64,000 nt of DNA from Labrenzia sp. THAF82 (GTDB lineage: Bacteria > Pseudomonadota > Alphaproteobacteria > Rhizobiales > Stappiaceae), in NCBI RefSeq assembly GCF_009363435.1, contig NZ_CP045354.1:4120501-4184500 (forward strand), in the 5' to 3' direction. Below the pieces are notes generated by a model. That model searched no databases, had not been told where the DNA came from, and worked only from the letters and a program-made list of their open reading frames with translations. Within the stretch, counting starts at the first letter, position 1. Every line of letters begins with the position of its first letter. The translations under genes and the position numbers were made by a program. This document shows positions 44,970-53,028 of this stretch, piece after piece.

Positions 44970-45863
44970 TCACTCCAGGTTTTGTATCTGCTCGCGCATC
45001 TGATCGATGACCGCTTTCAAGTCCAGTCCGATTGCGGTCAGATCAACGTCGTTCGACTTGGAACACAGAGTGTTCGCTTCGCGATTAAATTCTTGCGCCA
45101 GGAAATCCAGGCGTCTGCCGATGGCGCCCCCGCTATCCATGAGTTCTCTGACGGCAGTCACATGAGCATGCAACCTGTCGAGTTCTTCGCGTATGTCCAC
45201 TTTGGTGGCAAGAAAGACTGCTTCTTGATGAAGTCGCTGCGGATCCAGTTGACCGTCGGCCGCCTCCAGCAAATCGGTCAGCTGCTTTTTCAGCCTCGCC
45301 TTGATTGCCTCAGGCTTGCGTGCCGGCAAAACTTCGGCTGCCTGTGTCAGGTCCGCGATCCTGTCGATCTGGTCACGAACAACAGACCCGATTGCCTTTC
45401 CTTCCGTGTGGCGCATGTCCACCAGGTCGATCAAGGCAGCGTCCAGTGAAGTCAAAAGCGCGTTGTGCAAGGCCAACTGCGCAACTTCGTCGTCTTCCGG
45501 CTCCTTGAGTTCGAACACACCTTTCTGAGACAGAATTCCATCGACCGACGGAGGTGCCAGTTCAGGAACGCGATTTTTTAACAACTCGATGGTTACCAGA
45601 ACCGCTTCCAACGCGGATTCGTTCACCTGCAACTGTTGCTCGGACTGGTCCCGGTTCATGGACAGACCAATAGAGACGTTGCCTCGTCTCAGCACCTTCG
45701 CGCAACGTTCTCTGATCTTTGGTTCGAGAGTTTCCAGACCGGTTGGGATTCTGATCCGAAGATCCAGAGACTTGCCGTTGACGGATCTGAGTTCCCAGGT
45801 CCAACGAACCGGACCGGATTCTCCAATCGACCTGGCAAACCCTGTCATGCTGGCTAGCGCCAT
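44970..45863 (-). CDS. yicC: YicC-family endoribonuclease-like protein
   Basis: 297 aa. N-terminal MTGFARSxG and WELRSVNGKSLDLRIR, C-terminal GGAIGRRLDFLAQEFNREANTLCSKS, the two diagnostic YicC blocks. E. coli YicC is an RNA-binding stress protein reported to act as an endoribonuclease. Lies between mltG and gmk, the usual proteobacterial position. Confidence 0.93.
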   Translation of the reverse strand: MALASMTGFARSIGESGPVRWTWELRSVNGKSLDLRIRIPTGLETLEPKIRERCAKVLRRGNVSIGLSMNRDQSEQQLQVNESALEAVLVTIELLKNRVPELAPPSVDGILSQKGVFELKEPEDDEVAQLALHNALLTSLDAALIDLVDMRHTEGKAIGSVVRDQIDRIADLTQAAEVLPARKPEAIKARLKKQLTDLLEAADGQLDPQRLHQEAVFLATKVDIREELDRLHAHVTAVRELMDSGGAIGRRLDFLAQEFNREANTLCSKSNDVDLTAIGLDLKAVIDQMREQIQNLE

Positions 45864-45904
45864 TACCCCCTCCGGATCTGTTGTGATCGGGCCCGCACTC
45901 CCGG

Positions 45905-47035
45905 TTAATTCGATGTTTCCGGCTGAGTCGTCTGTTCTTGTTCTGCCTGCCGGCGTTCACGCTCGATCTCTCGCCATTTGCGAACATTCGCCTGATGCTG
46001 CTCATACGTCTCGGCAAAAACATGTCCGCCTGTACCATCGGCCACAAAGAAGAGATCCTGCGTTCGCGATGGATTTGCCACCGCTTCCATGGCAGCGCGA
46101 CCGGGATTGCCAATCGGACCAGGCGGCAGACCGTCGATCTGATAGGTGTTGTAGTCGTTCTCGGCACGCAATTCTGATTGCTTGATCGCCGAACGATCCT
46201 TCAACCATGCCTCACCGCCATAAAGGCCATAAAGTATCGTCGGGTCGGACTGCAAACGCATGTTTTTGTTCAAGCGGTTTACAAAGACACCTGCCACGCG
46301 CGGACGCTCATCCGCCAAGGCTGTTTCCTTCTCAACGATAGAAGCAAGGATCACCAGTTCTTCAGGTGTTTCGACGGGAAGGCCTTCGGTTCTGCGTTCC
46401 CAAACCTCGGCAAGCAGTTTTTCCTGTGCCGCCTTCATCTGATTCAATACGTCCTGACGGGCAGCTCCACGAGCAAATGTGTAGGTATTGGGAAGCAATT
46501 CGCCTTCGATGGGCACTTCCGTGATTTCGCCGGTGAGGATCGGATGTTCACGCACTCGCTCAAGGATCTGCGCCGTTGTCCAGCCTTCCGGAATGGTCAC
46601 CGAGTGAACAACCGCGTTGCCTTCGACAAGATCTGTCATCACCTTCTGCATCGACACGCCTGGTGCAAATGCATATTCGCCGGCCTTCAACTTGGTCGCG
46701 TTCTTGTAAAACCGAATTCCGAGATTGAAGATCCATTCATCGATGAGGCTGTCCCCGATGACACCCTGGCCGGAAAGTCGGTTGGTGATGCCCGTGAGGC
46801 CAGCACCGGATGATATGACGACGGTGGCTTCCTGTTGAAGTGGGCCATCCTCTTCGAACTTTTCCTTTCCGAAGTACAGTGCACCACCAACCGCTGCGAG
46901 ACCGAAGACCGCCAGCGTGATCACGAGATTGATCAAGATTACCAGAGGATTGCGGACATGCCTTGACCGCTGCGGCGGCTCTGGCGCAGGTTCAGGCTGC
47001 AGGGCTTCACGCGGGCTTTTCGGCTTAATGCGCAT
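45905..47035 (-). CDS. mltG: Endolytic peptidoglycan transglycosylase MltG
   Basis: 376 aa. One N-terminal transmembrane helix (LVILINLVITLAVFGLAAVGG), then a LysM-like region (about 65-160) and the YceG catalytic domain. The catalytic Glu is in ILASIVEKET, with QSDPTILYGL and NTYQIDGLPPGPIGNPG downstream. Cuts nascent glycan strands and helps set glycan length. The ATG at 47035 follows GGAGG by about 11 nt. Confidence 0.95.
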   Translation of the reverse strand: MRIKPKSPREALQPEPAPEPPQRSRHVRNPLVILINLVITLAVFGLAAVGGALYFGKEKFEEDGPLQQEATVVISSGAGLTGITNRLSGQGVIGDSLIDEWIFNLGIRFYKNATKLKAGEYAFAPGVSMQKVMTDLVEGNAVVHSVTIPEGWTTAQILERVREHPILTGEITEVPIEGELLPNTYTFARGAARQDVLNQMKAAQEKLLAEVWERRTEGLPVETPEELVILASIVEKETALADERPRVAGVFVNRLNKNMRLQSDPTILYGLYGGEAWLKDRSAIKQSELRAENDYNTYQIDGLPPGPIGNPGRAAMEAVANPSRTQDLFFVADGTGGHVFAETYEQHQANVRKWREIERERRQAEQEQTTQPETSN

Positions 47036-47163
47036 ATTTAGCGGCACCTCCAGGATTGAGCCTCACATCCGGGATAATGAGCCCAATCGGATCAGTTGTC
47101 ACAGTCAATTTCCCGAGCCGGACTTTTAACGAATCGTGCCCGGCTGGAGAGAAATTGAATGAG

Positions 47164-48429
47164 TTATGCGGCAACTTTACGGAAGACGAGGGAAGCATTT
47201 GTGCCACCAAAGCCGAATGAATTCGACAAGGCAACATTGATGTCCAACTTCTTCGGCTTGTGCGCAACCAGATCGATTTCCGTTTCAACGGACGGATTGT
47301 CAAGGTTGATCGTTGGCGGAGCCATTCCGTCACGAATGGCCAGCACAGAGAATATGGATTCCACAGCGCCAGCGGCCCCCAGCAAATGGCCTATTGAAGA
47401 CTTGGTCGACGACATGGTCAGACCCGAAGCATGTTCGCCTGCAAGGCGTGTGACGGCGCCGAGCTCAATTTCATCGCCGAGCGGCGTTGAAGTCCCATGA
47501 GCATTCACATAGTCGACATCCGCAGGAGTTACCTCGGCACGCTTCAGCGCAGCTTCCATGCAGCGGTAGGCACCATCACCATCCGAAGAAGGCGCTGTTA
47601 TGTGGTAGGCGTCTCCGGAGAGGCCATATCCAATGACCTCGGCATAGATGTTTGCGCCGCGTTTGACCGCATGTTCGTATTCTTCCAGAACGACAACACC
47701 GGCTCCTTCACCCATGACGAACCCGTCACGGGCTACATCATATGGCCGCGAGCCTTTTTCCGGAGTGTCGTTAAATGCGGTGGACAACGCACGGCAAGCT
47801 GCAAAACCGGCGAGAGCCAATCGGCAAACCGGAGACTCAGTGCCACCGGCAACCATCACATCGGCATCACCGAAGGCAATCAAGCGTGAAGCATCGCCAA
47901 TAGCATGAGCACCCGTCGAACAAGCAGTCACAACTGCATGGTTCGGGCCTTTCAGGCTGTGGCGAATTGAAACGTAACCGCCGGCCAGGTTGATCAGTCG
48001 ACCGGGAATAAAGAACGGGCTAACCCTGCGCGGGCCTTTTTCGGCCAGCAGATGGGCACCTTGTTCAATTCCCTGAAGCCCCCCGATACCGGACCCGATC
48101 AACACGCCTGATCTGGCTTGTTGCTCATACGTTTCGGCCTTGAAACCGGAGTCCGCCATGGCTTGATCGGCAGCGGCCATTGCATAGACAATGAAGTCGT
48201 CGACTTTGCGCTGTTCCTTGACGTCCATCCAGTCATCCGGATTGAACGCGCCTTCTTTAGCAGAATCGCGCGGGATCTGACAGGCAATCTGGCAGGCCAG
48301 ATCGTCAACCTTGAAATTGTCGACCTTGTTGGCCCCGCTTTTACCTTCGAGGATCTTTTTCCAAGTGACATCGACACCGCTGCCAAGCGGCGTGACCATG
48401 CCCAACCCAGTTACGACTACTCGCCTCAT
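47164..48429 (-). CDS. fabF: Beta-ketoacyl-ACP synthase II
   Basis: 421 aa. The Cys-His-His triad is visible: nucleophile Cys in VTACSTGAHAIG, His in NAHGTSTPLGD and His in SSIGHLLGAAG. The start MRRVVVTGLGMVTPLG at 48429 is canonical; 20 in-frame codons upstream overlap the intergenic region. Elongates acyl-ACP in fatty-acid synthesis, directly downstream of acpP. Confidence 0.97.
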   Translation of the reverse strand: MRRVVVTGLGMVTPLGSGVDVTWKKILEGKSGANKVDNFKVDDLACQIACQIPRDSAKEGAFNPDDWMDVKEQRKVDDFIVYAMAAADQAMADSGFKAETYEQQARSGVLIGSGIGGLQGIEQGAHLLAEKGPRRVSPFFIPGRLINLAGGYVSIRHSLKGPNHAVVTACSTGAHAIGDASRLIAFGDADVMVAGGTESPVCRLALAGFAACRALSTAFNDTPEKGSRPYDVARDGFVMGEGAGVVVLEEYEHAVKRGANIYAEVIGYGLSGDAYHITAPSSDGDGAYRCMEAALKRAEVTPADVDYVNAHGTSTPLGDEIELGAVTRLAGEHASGLTMSSTKSSIGHLLGAAGAVESIFSVLAIRDGMAPPTINLDNPSVETEIDLVAHKPKKLDINVALSNSFGFGGTNASLVFRKVAA

Positions 48430-48516
48430 ACACCCGCACTTACTGTTGAAGGGCCTGGCGGAGCATATCCCCGCCGGCCCGATCTTCATACACTCACAAA
48501 AAGAAGGGCAATGCCC

Positions 48517-48750
48517 TTACTTGTTGGCTTCCAGGAATTTGACAGCGTCGCCCACAGTGAGAATGGTTTCTGCCGCTGTGTCCGGGATTTCTACGCCGAA
48601 TTCTTCTTCGAAGGCCATGACCAGCTCAACGGTGTCAAGGCTGTCCGCACCCAGGTCGTCGATGAAGCTTGCGCCTTCGACAACTTTTTCTGCGTCAACA
48701 CCGAGGTGTTCCACGACGATCTTCTTTACCCGATCCGCGATATCGCTCAT
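48517..48750 (-). CDS. acpP: Acyl carrier protein
   Basis: 77 aa, strongly acidic. The phosphopantetheine Ser37 lies in [12 protein letters not shown], and the C-terminal FLE helix is normal. AAGGAAG precedes the ATG. It carries acyl chains for the flanking fab enzymes. The 246-base gap to fabG holds a possible own promoter (TTGACA on the minus strand at 48957-48952), consistent with the high demand for ACP. Confidence 0.98.
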   Translation of the reverse strand: MSDIADRVKKIVVEHLGVDAEKVVEGASFIDDLGADSLDTVELVMAFEEEFGVEIPDTAAETILTVGDAVKFLEANK

Positions 48751-48996
48751 CTTTCACTTCCTTAGTTTTCTTCTAATCATATCTCGCGACCTGCCCCTGA
48801 CCGGTTTTCCAAAAAGCGGAGGCGCGACATCGCGGTCTTCAAGATGCCAATACGCATCCAAACCGGAAAACCGGACTTGAATGCGCATTTCGTAACAATC
48901 GGCGGGTTGGTAACACACTTTGTTGACCTTTACCAGCCGGTCCAGAACGCTTGTCAACGGCCCGGATTCGTTTTGCCTTCCCGGCAAATTTTCCTT

Positions 48997-49734
48997 TTAA
49001 ATCATTGCCATGCCACCATTTACGTGCAGGGTCTGTCCTGTCACATAGGCGGCTTCGTCACTGGCAAGATAAAGGGCGGCTGAAGCGATTTCAGCCGAAG
49101 TGCCCAAACGCCCGGCAGGGACGCTGGTCAAAATCGATTCTTTTTGCTTGTCATTCAGCGCGTCGGTCATCGCCGTTTCGATGAAACCAGGGGCGATCGT
49201 ATTGACGGTGATGTTCCGGCTGGCAACTTCTCTGGCAAGAGATTTGTACATGCCAATCATGCCGGCCTTTGCCGCAGCGTAGTTCACCTGGCCCGGATTT
49301 CCGGTCACACCGACAACCGACGTGATACCAACAATGCGCCCAGAACGGCGTTTCATCATGCCCTTGATCGCTGCACGACAGAGACGGAAACCGGACGTCA
49401 AATTGACTTCCAGAACCTGGTCCCACTCGTCATCCTTCATACGCATGAAGATATTGTCCCGGGTAATACCTGCGTTGTTGACCAGAATGTCGACCGAACC
49501 CATCTTTTCTTCCGCCTGGGGAAGAAGAGCATCTACGGCCTCGCGGTCAGACAGGTTGGCTGGAGTTACGAACGCACGTTCGCCGAGGTCGGCGGCAAGT
49601 GCCTCCAGTTTTTCGGCCCTTGTTCCAGACAGAGAAACCGTCGCACCTTGAGCATGCAGCGCACGGGCGATTGCCTCACCGATGCCGCCGGTCGCACCCG
49701 TGACAAGTGCGTTTTTCCCTTCCAAACTGAACAT
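48997..49734 (-). CDS. fabG: 3-oxoacyl-ACP reductase
   Basis: 245 aa SDR. NADP site GATGGIGEAIA, NNAG motif in LVNNAGITRDN, catalytic Ser and the Y-A-A-A-K tetrad in VNYAAAKAGMIG. Second reaction of each elongation cycle. Between fabD and acpP. Confidence 0.97.
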   Translation of the reverse strand: MFSLEGKNALVTGATGGIGEAIARALHAQGATVSLSGTRAEKLEALAADLGERAFVTPANLSDREAVDALLPQAEEKMGSVDILVNNAGITRDNIFMRMKDDEWDQVLEVNLTSGFRLCRAAIKGMMKRRSGRIVGITSVVGVTGNPGQVNYAAAKAGMIGMYKSLAREVASRNITVNTIAPGFIETAMTDALNDKQKESILTSVPAGRLGTSAEIASAALYLASDEAAYVTGQTLHVNGGMAMI

Positions 49735-49760
49735 TAGGGGTCCTTCCCTCGTCGGTCCTT

Positions 49761-49774
49761 GCCCCGTTCGGGGC
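49761..49774. repeat. GC hairpin between fabD and fabG
   Basis: GCCCC and GGGGC flank a 4-base loop in the 71-base gap between fabD and fabG. It could tune the fabD:fabG ratio. No T-run follows on the transcribed (minus) strand. Confidence 0.35.
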
Positions 49775-49805
49775 TTTTGATGGTGAAACCTACAGAAAAA
49801 GCGGC

Positions 49806-50750
49806 CTATCCGGAAAGCTTTTCCAGTAGCGCATCGATGTCTTCAGGTGTGTTGACGGCAATACCGGTTGCTTCCTTTGCGATCCGACGGACCATTCCCG
49901 TCAGAACCTTGCCGGTCCCGGCTTCCACAAAGGTCTCAACTCCGTTTTCAGCTAGCCAGGTGATGCTCTCACGCCAGCGGACGGTTCCGGTTACCTGCTC
50001 AACGAGGCGATCGCGAATATCAGCCGGATCTGAAACAGGTGCAGCAAGAACATTGGCCACCAGCGGTACTGTTGGCGCCTTGATGTCGGCACTCGCAAGC
50101 GCTGCTGCCATAGCATCTGCTGCCGGCGCCATCAGGGAACAATGAAACGGTGCACTGACAGGCAACATCACCGCACGACGCGCGCCCTTGGCCTTGGCAA
50201 TCTCCACTGCGCGCTCAACAGCTGCGAGATGACCGGAGACGACCACTTGTCCAGGTGCGTTGTCATTCGCTGCCTGGCAGACTTCGCCCTGGGCGGCATC
50301 TTCAGCAACTTCCACAGCGGTTTCGAAATCAAGACCGAGAAGAGCCGCCATAGCCCCCTGTCCCACAGGAACGGCGTTTTGCATGGCATCGCCTCTTACC
50401 CGCAAAAGCCTTGCCGCGGTAGCAACATCGAAGCTGCCGGCTGCCGCAAGCGCCGAATACTCTCCCAGCGAGTGACCAGCGACAAAAGCAGCGGTCGATT
50501 TGAGATCAAGACCTTTTGCTTCCAGAACGCGCATTGTTGCCAGACTGACCGCCATCAACGCAGGCTGGGCGTTCGCGGTGAGTGTCAGGGCATCCTCAGG
50601 CCCATTCCACATAATGTCGGACAGTTTCTGGCCCAAGGCCTCATCGACTTCGTCAAAGACTGCTCTTGCTTCCGGAAAGGCATCCGCAAGTGCCTTGCCC
50701 ATGCCTACACTCTGGCTGCCCTGACCGGGAAATGTGAATGCAATCGTCAT
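49806..50750 (-). CDS. fabD: Malonyl-CoA:ACP transacylase
   Basis: 314 aa. FPGQGSQSVGMG at the N terminus and the nucleophile Ser in GHSLGEYSALAA. The ATG at 50750 has GGAGG 9-10 nt upstream. In-frame codons to 50834 are not conserved. Leads the fabD-fabG-acpP-fabF block and supplies malonyl-ACP. Confidence 0.96.
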   Translation of the reverse strand: MTIAFTFPGQGSQSVGMGKALADAFPEARAVFDEVDEALGQKLSDIMWNGPEDALTLTANAQPALMAVSLATMRVLEAKGLDLKSTAAFVAGHSLGEYSALAAAGSFDVATAARLLRVRGDAMQNAVPVGQGAMAALLGLDFETAVEVAEDAAQGEVCQAANDNAPGQVVVSGHLAAVERAVEIAKAKGARRAVMLPVSAPFHCSLMAPAADAMAAALASADIKAPTVPLVANVLAAPVSDPADIRDRLVEQVTGTVRWRESITWLAENGVETFVEAGTGKVLTGMVRRIAKEATGIAVNTPEDIDALLEKLSG

Positions 50751-50871
50751 CTGAAATCGCCTCCGAGACACGTGCGCGGGACCGGAATGCTTTCGCGTTC
50801 TGCGCCCGGCTTTAATTAGAAAGCGGCATACCAACCCGGGGATGGGCTGAAGTCGAACTTGGCGCGAGGCT

Positions 50872-50898
50872 ATGATACGCTCTTGACCTAACTGTCAA
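50872..50898 (-). promoter_or_regulatory. Candidate sigma-70 promoter of fabD
   Basis: On the minus strand TTGACA is followed after 15 bases by TATCAT, about 120 bases before fabD. The -35 box is one arm of the CTTGAC-N6-GTCAAG repeat, so a repressor bound there would block it. Spacing is short of the ideal 17. Confidence 0.4.
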
Positions 50899-51070
50899 GG
50901 CCCTGCGCCAGGATTTCTCAATTTCAGTCGATTTTGCGCGACTTGTTAGCCCCATACACATGCGCCGTCCTACCAAGCATGCCGAACAAGCTAGAAGCCA
51001 GCGCGATCGTTGCCAAGGACTGTTGCGCGCTGTGGAGGATCAACTGTCCGCAGTTTTCGCTCACCAAGTC

Positions 51071-51098
51071 TTGCATTTTCTCCCGAAAGGAGTATAGA
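51071..51098 (+). promoter_or_regulatory. Candidate promoter of the rpsF-rpsR-rplI operon
   Basis: TTGCAT, 16 bases, then TATAGA. Transcription from here would give rpsF a leader of about 170 bases, long enough for ribosomal-protein feedback control. The box match is moderate. Confidence 0.35.
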
Positions 51099-51274
51099 GC
51101 GCGCTTCATCCGAGGTTTGGCCGGGGGCTGAACGGAAGGGCGCTAGCCAGGGTTTTCTCAAAAGACCCGACTTCCCGTGTTCCCGCTCTCGTTAGATTTC
51201 TCGTGCCTTTCCGGGGTTGCGAGGAGGCTCTGCGCCAGATCTCGTGTTGTCAACTTGAGGAAAGGCTTGTTTCC

Positions 51275-51694
51275 ATGCCTCTTTATGAGCACGTGTTCCT
51301 GGCACGCCAGGACGTTTCGGCCCAACAGGTCGAACAACTTGTCGAACAGTACAAGGGCCTGATCGAAGGCGCCGGCGGTAAAGTCGGAAAAATCGAAAAC
51401 TGGGGTCTTCGGACTCTCGCTTACCGCATCAAGAAGAACCGCAAGGCTCACTACACTTTGATGAACATCGAGGCACCGCACGCCGCTGTTGCCGAGATGG
51501 AACGCCAGATGGGTCTGAGCGAAGACGTCCTGCGTCACATGACATTCCGTGTCGACGAACTGGATGAAGAGCTTTCCGCAATGATGCAGAAGCGCGACCG
51601 TGACGATCGCCGTGGTGGCGGACGTGGCGACCGCGGTGACCGAGGTGAGCGTTCTGGTGGTGGCCGTCCGCCGCGCCGGACCGAAGAGGAGTAA
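51275..51694 (+). CDS. rpsF: 30S ribosomal protein bS6
   Basis: 139 aa. [15 protein letters not shown] start and the [18 protein letters not shown] core are typical. The C terminus has a Gly/Arg/Asp-rich tail (about residues 105-135) usual in alphaproteobacterial bS6. The ATG at 51275 follows a GAGGAAAGG region; 24 upstream in-frame codons are leader. Confidence 0.97.
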   Translation: MPLYEHVFLARQDVSAQQVEQLVEQYKGLIEGAGGKVGKIENWGLRTLAYRIKKNRKAHYTLMNIEAPHAAVAEMERQMGLSEDVLRHMTFRVDELDEELSAMMQKRDRDDRRGGGRGDRGDRGERSGGGRPPRRTEEE

Positions 51695-51700
51695 GAGACA

Positions 51701-51949
51701 ATGGTTGATATTGCACAGCTTCCGAGCCGCCGTCCCTTCTTCCGTCGTCGGAAGACTTGCCCGTTCTCCGGTTCAAACGCACCGAAGATCGACTACAAGG
51801 ACATCCGTCTGCTGCAGCGCTATATTTCCGAGCGCGGCAAGATCGTCCCGAGCCGTATCACCGCGGTTTCGGCGAAGAAGCAGCGTGAACTGGCCCGCGC
51901 AATCAAACGCGCCCGCCTTCTCGGCCTGCTGCCTTTCGTGATCAGCTAA
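51701..51949 (+). CDS. rpsR: 30S ribosomal protein bS18
   Basis: 82 aa. [24 protein letters not shown] and [21 protein letters not shown] are the standard bS18 blocks. The ATG is 6 nt after rpsF, with GAGGAG upstream. bS6 and bS18 bind together in the 30S platform. Confidence 0.98.
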   Translation: MVDIAQLPSRRPFFRRRKTCPFSGSNAPKIDYKDIRLLQRYISERGKIVPSRITAVSAKKQRELARAIKRARLLGLLPFVIS

Positions 51950-51975
51950 GCGTTTCTGGCTTTCAGAAACACCCC

Positions 51976-51998
51976 TCTCCCGGGTTCTTCCCGGGAGA
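51976..51998 (+). repeat. Strong hairpin after rpsR
   Basis: TCTCCCGGG and CCCGGGAGA flank TTCTT. No T-run. It may adjust read-through from rpsR to rplI or stabilise the upstream message. Confidence 0.5.
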
Positions 51999-52031
51999 CC
52001 CGTATTGGGACTGCGGGCAAACGGTCTCTAA

Positions 52032-52050
52032 CCATTGGGCTCACCAATGG
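52032..52050 (+). repeat. Hairpin in the rplI leader
   Basis: CCATTGG and CCAATGG flank GCTCA, ending 17 bases before the rplI start and just upstream of its ribosome site (AGGAG). It could gate rplI translation. Confidence 0.45.
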
Positions 52051-52067
52051 GACAGTAGGAGATAAAC

Positions 52068-52661
52068 ATGCAAGTTATCCTTCTTGAGCGTATCGCCAGG
52101 CTCGGCCAGATGGGCGACAAGGTTCGTGTACGCGACGGCTACGCCCGCAACTACCTTCTGCCGCAAGGCAAGGCACTGCGCGCCAACAAAGCCAATCTTG
52201 AGCGTTTCGAACGTGAACGCGCCCAGCTTGAAGCACGTAACCTTGAGCGCAAGTCCGAGGCAGAAGCAGTTGCTTCCAAACTCGACGGCGAATCCCTTGT
52301 CATGATCCGCTCTGCGGGTGAGACCGGACAGCTTTACGGTTCCGTGTCTACGCGCGACATTGCTGAAGGCCTCACCGAAAGCGGCTTCAGCGTTGCTCGC
52401 AGCCAGGTTGAACTGCGCACACCGATCAAAACCATCGGCCTGCACTCGGTGCTAATTCAGCTTCATCCGGAAGTCGAGGTCAGCATCTCTGTAAATGTTG
52501 CCCGTTCTGAAGACGAAGCTGTCCGCCAGGCTGCTGGTGAAGACCTCACCACTCCTGAACAGGATGTCTTCGAATTTGAAGAAGACGAAGAAGCAGAAGA
52601 AGAAAGCACCGAAGAAGGCGCTGAAGCAACCGAAGAAGCTGCTGCTGAAGAAGAAGCCTAA
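52068..52661 (+). CDS. rplI: 50S ribosomal protein bL9 with long acidic tail
   Basis: 197 aa against about 150 for E. coli bL9. The N-domain ([36 protein letters not shown] in pieces), connecting helix and C-domain are normal. The extra C terminus, about 40 residues, is mostly Glu with Ala and Asp. Such acidic tails occur in other alphaproteobacterial bL9 proteins. Followed by a strong terminator. Confidence 0.97.
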   Translation: MQVILLERIARLGQMGDKVRVRDGYARNYLLPQGKALRANKANLERFERERAQLEARNLERKSEAEAVASKLDGESLVMIRSAGETGQLYGSVSTRDIAEGLTESGFSVARSQVELRTPIKTIGLHSVLIQLHPEVEVSISVNVARSEDEAVRQAAGEDLTTPEQDVFEFEEDEEAEEESTEEGAEATEEAAAEEEA

Positions 52662-52693
52662 GGGCCTGAATTCAACTTTACCGGCTAAAGATC

Positions 52694-52725
52694 AACGGCG
52701 CTGTTTTCAGCGCCGTTTTTCTTTT
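52694..52725 (+). terminator. Rho-independent terminator of the rpsF-rpsR-rplI operon
   Basis: ACGGCGCTG and CAGCGCCGT flank TTTT, followed by TTTTTCTTTT. It lies 33 bases after rplI. Confidence 0.9.
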
Positions 52726-53028
52726 GCCAGTTATTTATTTCCCATCATCTACGCGGCACTTCATTCGGTGAATTCAGAGTCTCATTCAAGGCCTTGAAAC
52801 TCATGACAAATTTATTAAGTTTCCATTTACCTTTACAAAAAATTGTTTGATTTCAAACACTAAGAGCTACAGCCTTGAGTCTTCAATCGACTTTAGAGTC
52901 AAGCGAGATTCGATTCTTTCCCCGTTGATCTGTGGATCTCAGCAAGAATCAAAAACTGCTCTTGTTGGTGCTTGAGCGGCCCTTCAACAGAGAGTATTCC
53001 GAATGAACTTGGGTCATCGGGGGACGAA
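52726..53028. other. AT-rich dnaB upstream region
   Basis: About 300 bases without a gene and richer in A+T than its surroundings. It holds a short perfect dyad, TGTTTGA-TT-TCAAACA (52844-52859), and presumably the dnaB promoter, which I cannot place with confidence. Confidence 0.5.

Larger units (their letters stand above)
50751..51274. other. Divergent control region between the fab block and the rpsF operon
   Basis: 524 bases without a credible gene. It carries the candidate fabD promoter (50872-50898), an inverted repeat CTTGAC-N6-GTCAAG (50882-50899) overlapping it, and a candidate rpsF promoter (51071-51098) followed by a leader of about 170 bases. A 61-codon reading frame in the middle is not convincing. 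Confidence 0.55.

Noticed and set aside
48952..48957. TTGACA box on the minus strand before acpP as a firm promoter
   Set aside because: No good -10 box at 16-18 bases, so it is only mentioned in the acpP entry.
48972..48988. TTTGCC-TTCCC-GGCAAA stem after fabG as terminator
   Set aside because: The T-rich side is on the non-transcribed strand for fabG and no plus-strand gene ends there.
50924..51109. A 61-codon minus-strand frame between fabD and rpsF
   Set aside because: No ribosome site, no domain, and it overlaps the candidate rpsF promoter; left as part of the control region.
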